Part shown: positions 33,577-36,092 of the stretch, in pieces
How positions within the stretch are numbered: the stretch's first letter is position 1
How the letters are laid out: each line of letters starts with the position of its first letter
NCBI RefSeq assembly: GCF_902705855.1
Contig: NZ_CACSIJ010000012.1
Location: 60-36,151 of the forward strand
Source of the DNA: Zhongshania aliphaticivorans
Lineage (GTDB): Bacteria > Pseudomonadota > Gammaproteobacteria > Pseudomonadales > Spongiibacteraceae
Length of the DNA: 36,092 nucleotides
Direction of reading: 5' to 3'
Translations under genes and position numbers: made by a program
The notes under the pieces: generated by a model
The model's database searches: none
What the model was told of the DNA's origin: nothing
Seen by the model: only the letters and a program-made list of their open reading frames with translations

Positions 33577-35411
33577 TGAGTACAGCATCTAAAACCGTCC
33601 TCCACCCCGTAATCGCCAGTGTTACCGAGCGAATTCGCGCGCGAAGTATTGCCAGCCGCGCTGCCTATTTAGAAAAATGCCAAAGCATGCGCCGCAAAGG
33701 TACCCAGCGCGGGCAGCTTTCCTGCAGTAATTTAGCCCACGGTTTCGCCGCTTGCAGTGGCGAAGATAAAAACCGCATTCGCTTAGAAGAAGCCGCAAAT
33801 ATTGCAATTGTCAGCGCCTATAACGACATGCTGTCGGCCCATAAACCACTGGAGTATTTCCCCGACCTTATCCGCGAAGCCGTTTCTGAGCTTGGCTGCA
33901 CCGCGCAATTTGCCGGCGGCACACCGGCGATGTGCGACGGTGTCACCCAAGGCGCAGAGGGTATGGAGTTAAGTTTATTTAGCCGTGACACTATCGCCAT
34001 GAGCACCGCTATCGCCCTCAGCCATAATATGTTCGATGCGGTTTTATGCTTAGGTGTGTGCGACAAAATCGTCCCTGGCCTGTTAATTGGCGCGCTGAGC
34101 TTTGGTCACCTGCCAATGATAATGGTACCCGCCGGCCCAATGTCTACTGGACTCAGTAACGACGAAAAAGCCCGCATTCGCCAGCTCTATGCGGAGGGCA
34201 AGGTTGGCCGCGAGGCACTTTTAGACGCCGAAGCCAGCGCCTACCACGGCGAGGGAACCTGTACCTTTTATGGTACCGCCAACAGTAATCAGATGCTGAT
34301 GGAGGCGATGGGCTTGCACGTACCTGGTACCGCCTTTGTTCCACCCAATGGCGCTCTGCGTGAACAGCTCACCCGAGCCGCCGCACAACAGGTTTGCAAG
34401 ATTACCGCCCTCACACCAAATTACACGCCGCTATGTGATGTAGTAGATGAACGCAGTTTAGTTAATGCTATTGTTACCTTGCTTGCGACCGGCGGCTCCA
34501 CCAATCACAGCATTCATTGGATTGCGATTGCCCGCGCAGCGGGGATCATTATTGACTGGCAGGACTTTGCAGAACTGTCTGAAGCCACACCCCTGCTTTG
34601 CCGCATTTACCCAAATGGCAAAGCAGACGTGAATCACTTTCATGCGGCGGGTGGCACAGGTTTTATTATCGCAGAGCTACTCGCCGCAGGCTTACTTCAC
34701 GCTGATGTGAATACCGTGTGGGGCAAAGGTTTACAACATTATAGCCAAGCCCCCAGCCTTGCCGGCGGCAAATTGCATTGGCAGCAAAGCCCACCTATTA
34801 GCGCCGATGATACCGTCTTACGACCTAGCACTGAGCCCTTCACCCCCCACGGCGGCATGGAGCTTCTCACAGGCAAACTGGGGCGCAGTATTATTAAAGT
34901 ATCTGCGGTAAAAGCAGAACACCGCTATGTGAAAGCACCCGCCGTGATATTTGATACTCAAGAAGCCCTGAAGGATGCTTTCGATGCAGGAAAGTTAGAC
35001 CGCGATTTTATCGCCGTGGTGCGCTTTCAAGGTCCTAGAGCAAACGGCATGCCGGAGTTGCACAAACTCACTCCCTATTTAGGGATTTTGCAGGAGCGCG
35101 GTTTTAAGGTCGCCCTCGTCACTGACGGGCGCATGTCGGGTGCCTCGGGCAAAATTCCGGCGGCAATACATCTGTGCCCCGAAGCATACAGCGGCGGCCC
35201 CATAGCGAAAATTCAAAATGGCGATATGCTGATATTAGATACCGAAAATAAATTATTAGATGTATTGATATCAGAAGATGAATTACAAAAGCGGGAGGCG
35301 GCACTCTATCAACCAACATTTGCGAGCGACAATTATGGTCGCGATTTATTTGCCGGCCTACGTGCCAATGTCAGCACCGCAGAAGAAGGTGCGGCAACAT
35401 TCTTACTCTAA
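33576..35411 (+). CDS. edd: 6-phosphogluconate dehydratase
   Basis: Edd dehydrates 6-phosphogluconate to KDPG, the committed Entner-Doudoroff step, using an iron-sulfur cluster. The 611-aa protein belongs to the IlvD/Edd family: [60 protein letters not shown] and [20 protein letters not shown] are all present, with the cysteines in MCDG, GVCDK and GTCTFYGT expected as cluster ligands. The C-terminal half has [20 protein letters not shown]. It starts within the pgl stop (TAATG). It ends four bases before the eda stop on the other strand. Confidence 0.98.
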   Translation: MSTASKTVLHPVIASVTERIRARSIASRAAYLEKCQSMRRKGTQRGQLSCSNLAHGFAACSGEDKNRIRLEEAANIAIVSAYNDMLSAHKPLEYFPDLIREAVSELGCTAQFAGGTPAMCDGVTQGAEGMELSLFSRDTIAMSTAIALSHNMFDAVLCLGVCDKIVPGLLIGALSFGHLPMIMVPAGPMSTGLSNDEKARIRQLYAEGKVGREALLDAEASAYHGEGTCTFYGTANSNQMLMEAMGLHVPGTAFVPPNGALREQLTRAAAQQVCKITALTPNYTPLCDVVDERSLVNAIVTLLATGGSTNHSIHWIAIARAAGIIIDWQDFAELSEATPLLCRIYPNGKADVNHFHAAGGTGFIIAELLAAGLLHADVNTVWGKGLQHYSQAPSLAGGKLHWQQSPPISADDTVLRPSTEPFTPHGGMELLTGKLGRSIIKVSAVKAEHRYVKAPAVIFDTQEALKDAFDAGKLDRDFIAVVRFQGPRANGMPELHKLTPYLGILQERGFKVALVTDGRMSGASGKIPAAIHLCPEAYSGGPIAKIQNGDMLILDTENKLLDVLISEDELQKREAALYQPTFASDNYGRDLFAGLRANVSTAEEGAATFLL

Positions 35412-35415
35412 TATC

Positions 35416-36036
35416 CTAAGAAGAATACAGGCCTTTAAGCATCGCCAGAAAGCTCTCGCGGTCTTTTTTAAGTGCGACTTCACTAGGTACAATCCAACTA
35501 CCGCCAACACAGGCAACAGAATCTAAGGCCAGATAATCATGGTAATTTGCTTGAGAAATACCACCAGTCGGACAAAACGTTACGTCGGGGAATGGCGCCG
35601 ACAGTGATTTCAATAAGGCAACGCCACCAATAGCCGCGGCGGGAAAACACTTGAATACTCGATGCTCCTCGTTCATCGCCGCCATTAATTCACTGGCGGT
35701 TGCGATTCCCGGAATGTAGGGCGTTAAGGTTTTTCTCGCCAAGATGGATAGTTCTGCAGAAAAACCTGGACTGATAACAAAGTCGGCCTCATCTGCCGCC
35801 CGCAGCATTTGACGACGATTAATCACGGTGCCCACACCGATCTTCGCAAACGGCATACAATCTTTAAATATTTTTACCATCTGCCATGCTTGTGAGTGAC
35901 GGAGCGTCACTTCTACAGTAGGCACTTTCGCTTCGGCAAATAGCTCGGCGCAAGCCTGCGCATGCTCAAGGGAGTTAAAATGAGCAACCGGCATAACCGG
36001 CGCAGCTCGCTGTAAAATTCTCAGCGCATCGTTCAT
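35416..36036 (-). CDS. eda: KDPG aldolase
   Basis: Eda cleaves 2-keto-3-deoxy-6-phosphogluconate to pyruvate and glyceraldehyde 3-phosphate, completing the Entner-Doudoroff pathway. The 206-aa protein carries the Schiff-base lysine K129 in RVFKCFPAAAIGG, with E42 and R46 in VEVTLRHSQAW and the GVGTVI strand near 67-72. FCPTGGISQANYHDYLAL holds the phosphate loop. ATG 36036 has GGAG seven bases upstream. It is transcribed towards edd with only four bases between stop codons, so it is outside the zwf-pgl-edd operon and has its own promoter, mostly beyond the window edge. Confidence 0.97.
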   Translation of the reverse strand: MNDALRILQRAAPVMPVAHFNSLEHAQACAELFAEAKVPTVEVTLRHSQAWQMVKIFKDCMPFAKIGVGTVINRRQMLRAADEADFVISPGFSAELSILARKTLTPYIPGIATASELMAAMNEEHRVFKCFPAAAIGGVALLKSLSAPFPDVTFCPTGGISQANYHDYLALDSVACVGGSWIVPSEVALKKDRESFLAMLKGLYSS

Positions 36037-36092
36037 AAATCACTCCGTATTTTTACAAGGATCAATTCGATAAGACAGCTTTGTGCGACGAC

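Overview
This window comes from a motile gammaproteobacterium. Its flagellar genes follow the Pseudomonas/Vibrio polar-flagellum plan (fliC-flaG-fliD-fliS-fliT-fleQ-...-fleR-fliE), with sigma-54 and sigma-28 promoters, and it has an Entner-Doudoroff block of marine-gammaproteobacterial type. A Cellvibrionales/Spongiibacteraceae-like source would fit, but that is only an inference from gene order and protein character.

Layout. (1) 1-2814 is an accessory, partly decayed margin. It holds an undetermined open frame at the edge, a PaaI-type thioesterase pseudogene with two frameshifts, a secreted lipoprotein, and an intergenic tract of 12 perfect GGAGCGT heptamers. (2) 2815-28777 is a flagellar regulon, all on the minus strand. 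Read in transcription order it runs: flgBCDEFGHIJKL (rod, hook, rings, hook-filament junction); an LpxR-like outer-membrane lipid A deacylase; fliC, flaG, fliD, fliS, fliT (filament, cap, chaperones); fleQ (flrA); a 58-aa small ORF; fleR (flrC); then fliEFGHIJK (basal body, switch, export ATPase, hook-length ruler). (3) 29043-30610 carries flgA, flgM and flgN on the plus strand, divergent from flgB. (4) 30607-36036 holds a GNAT acetyltransferase (minus), zwf-pgl-edd as a tightly overlapping plus-strand operon, and eda facing edd on the minus strand. fliLMNOPQR, flhAB, flhFG, fliA, motor and most chemotaxis genes are absent and must lie elsewhere.

Regulation visible in the sequence. Sigma-54 promoters precede flgB, flgA and the small ORF-fleR-fliE operon, each with exact GG-N10-GC spacing. 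A near-perfect sigma-28 promoter overlaps the flgA stop codon and drives flgMN, and weaker sigma-28 candidates precede fliC. This gives the usual order: FleQ and sigma-54, then FleR and sigma-54, then FliA (sigma-28) restrained by FlgM.

Most unusual point. Both sigma-54 activators lack their N-terminal regulatory domains: the FleQ-type protein starts 45 residues before Walker A, and the FleR-type protein has no receiver domain. The histidine kinase gene fleS is missing. Its place is taken by a 58-aa ORF of unknown function whose stop codon overlaps the fleR start. The locus therefore looks like a kinase-less, receiver-less version of the FleQ/FleSR cascade. Other notable points are a FlgJ without its muramidase domain, lpxR inside the flagellar cluster, and a nested palindrome between fleQ and the small ORF.
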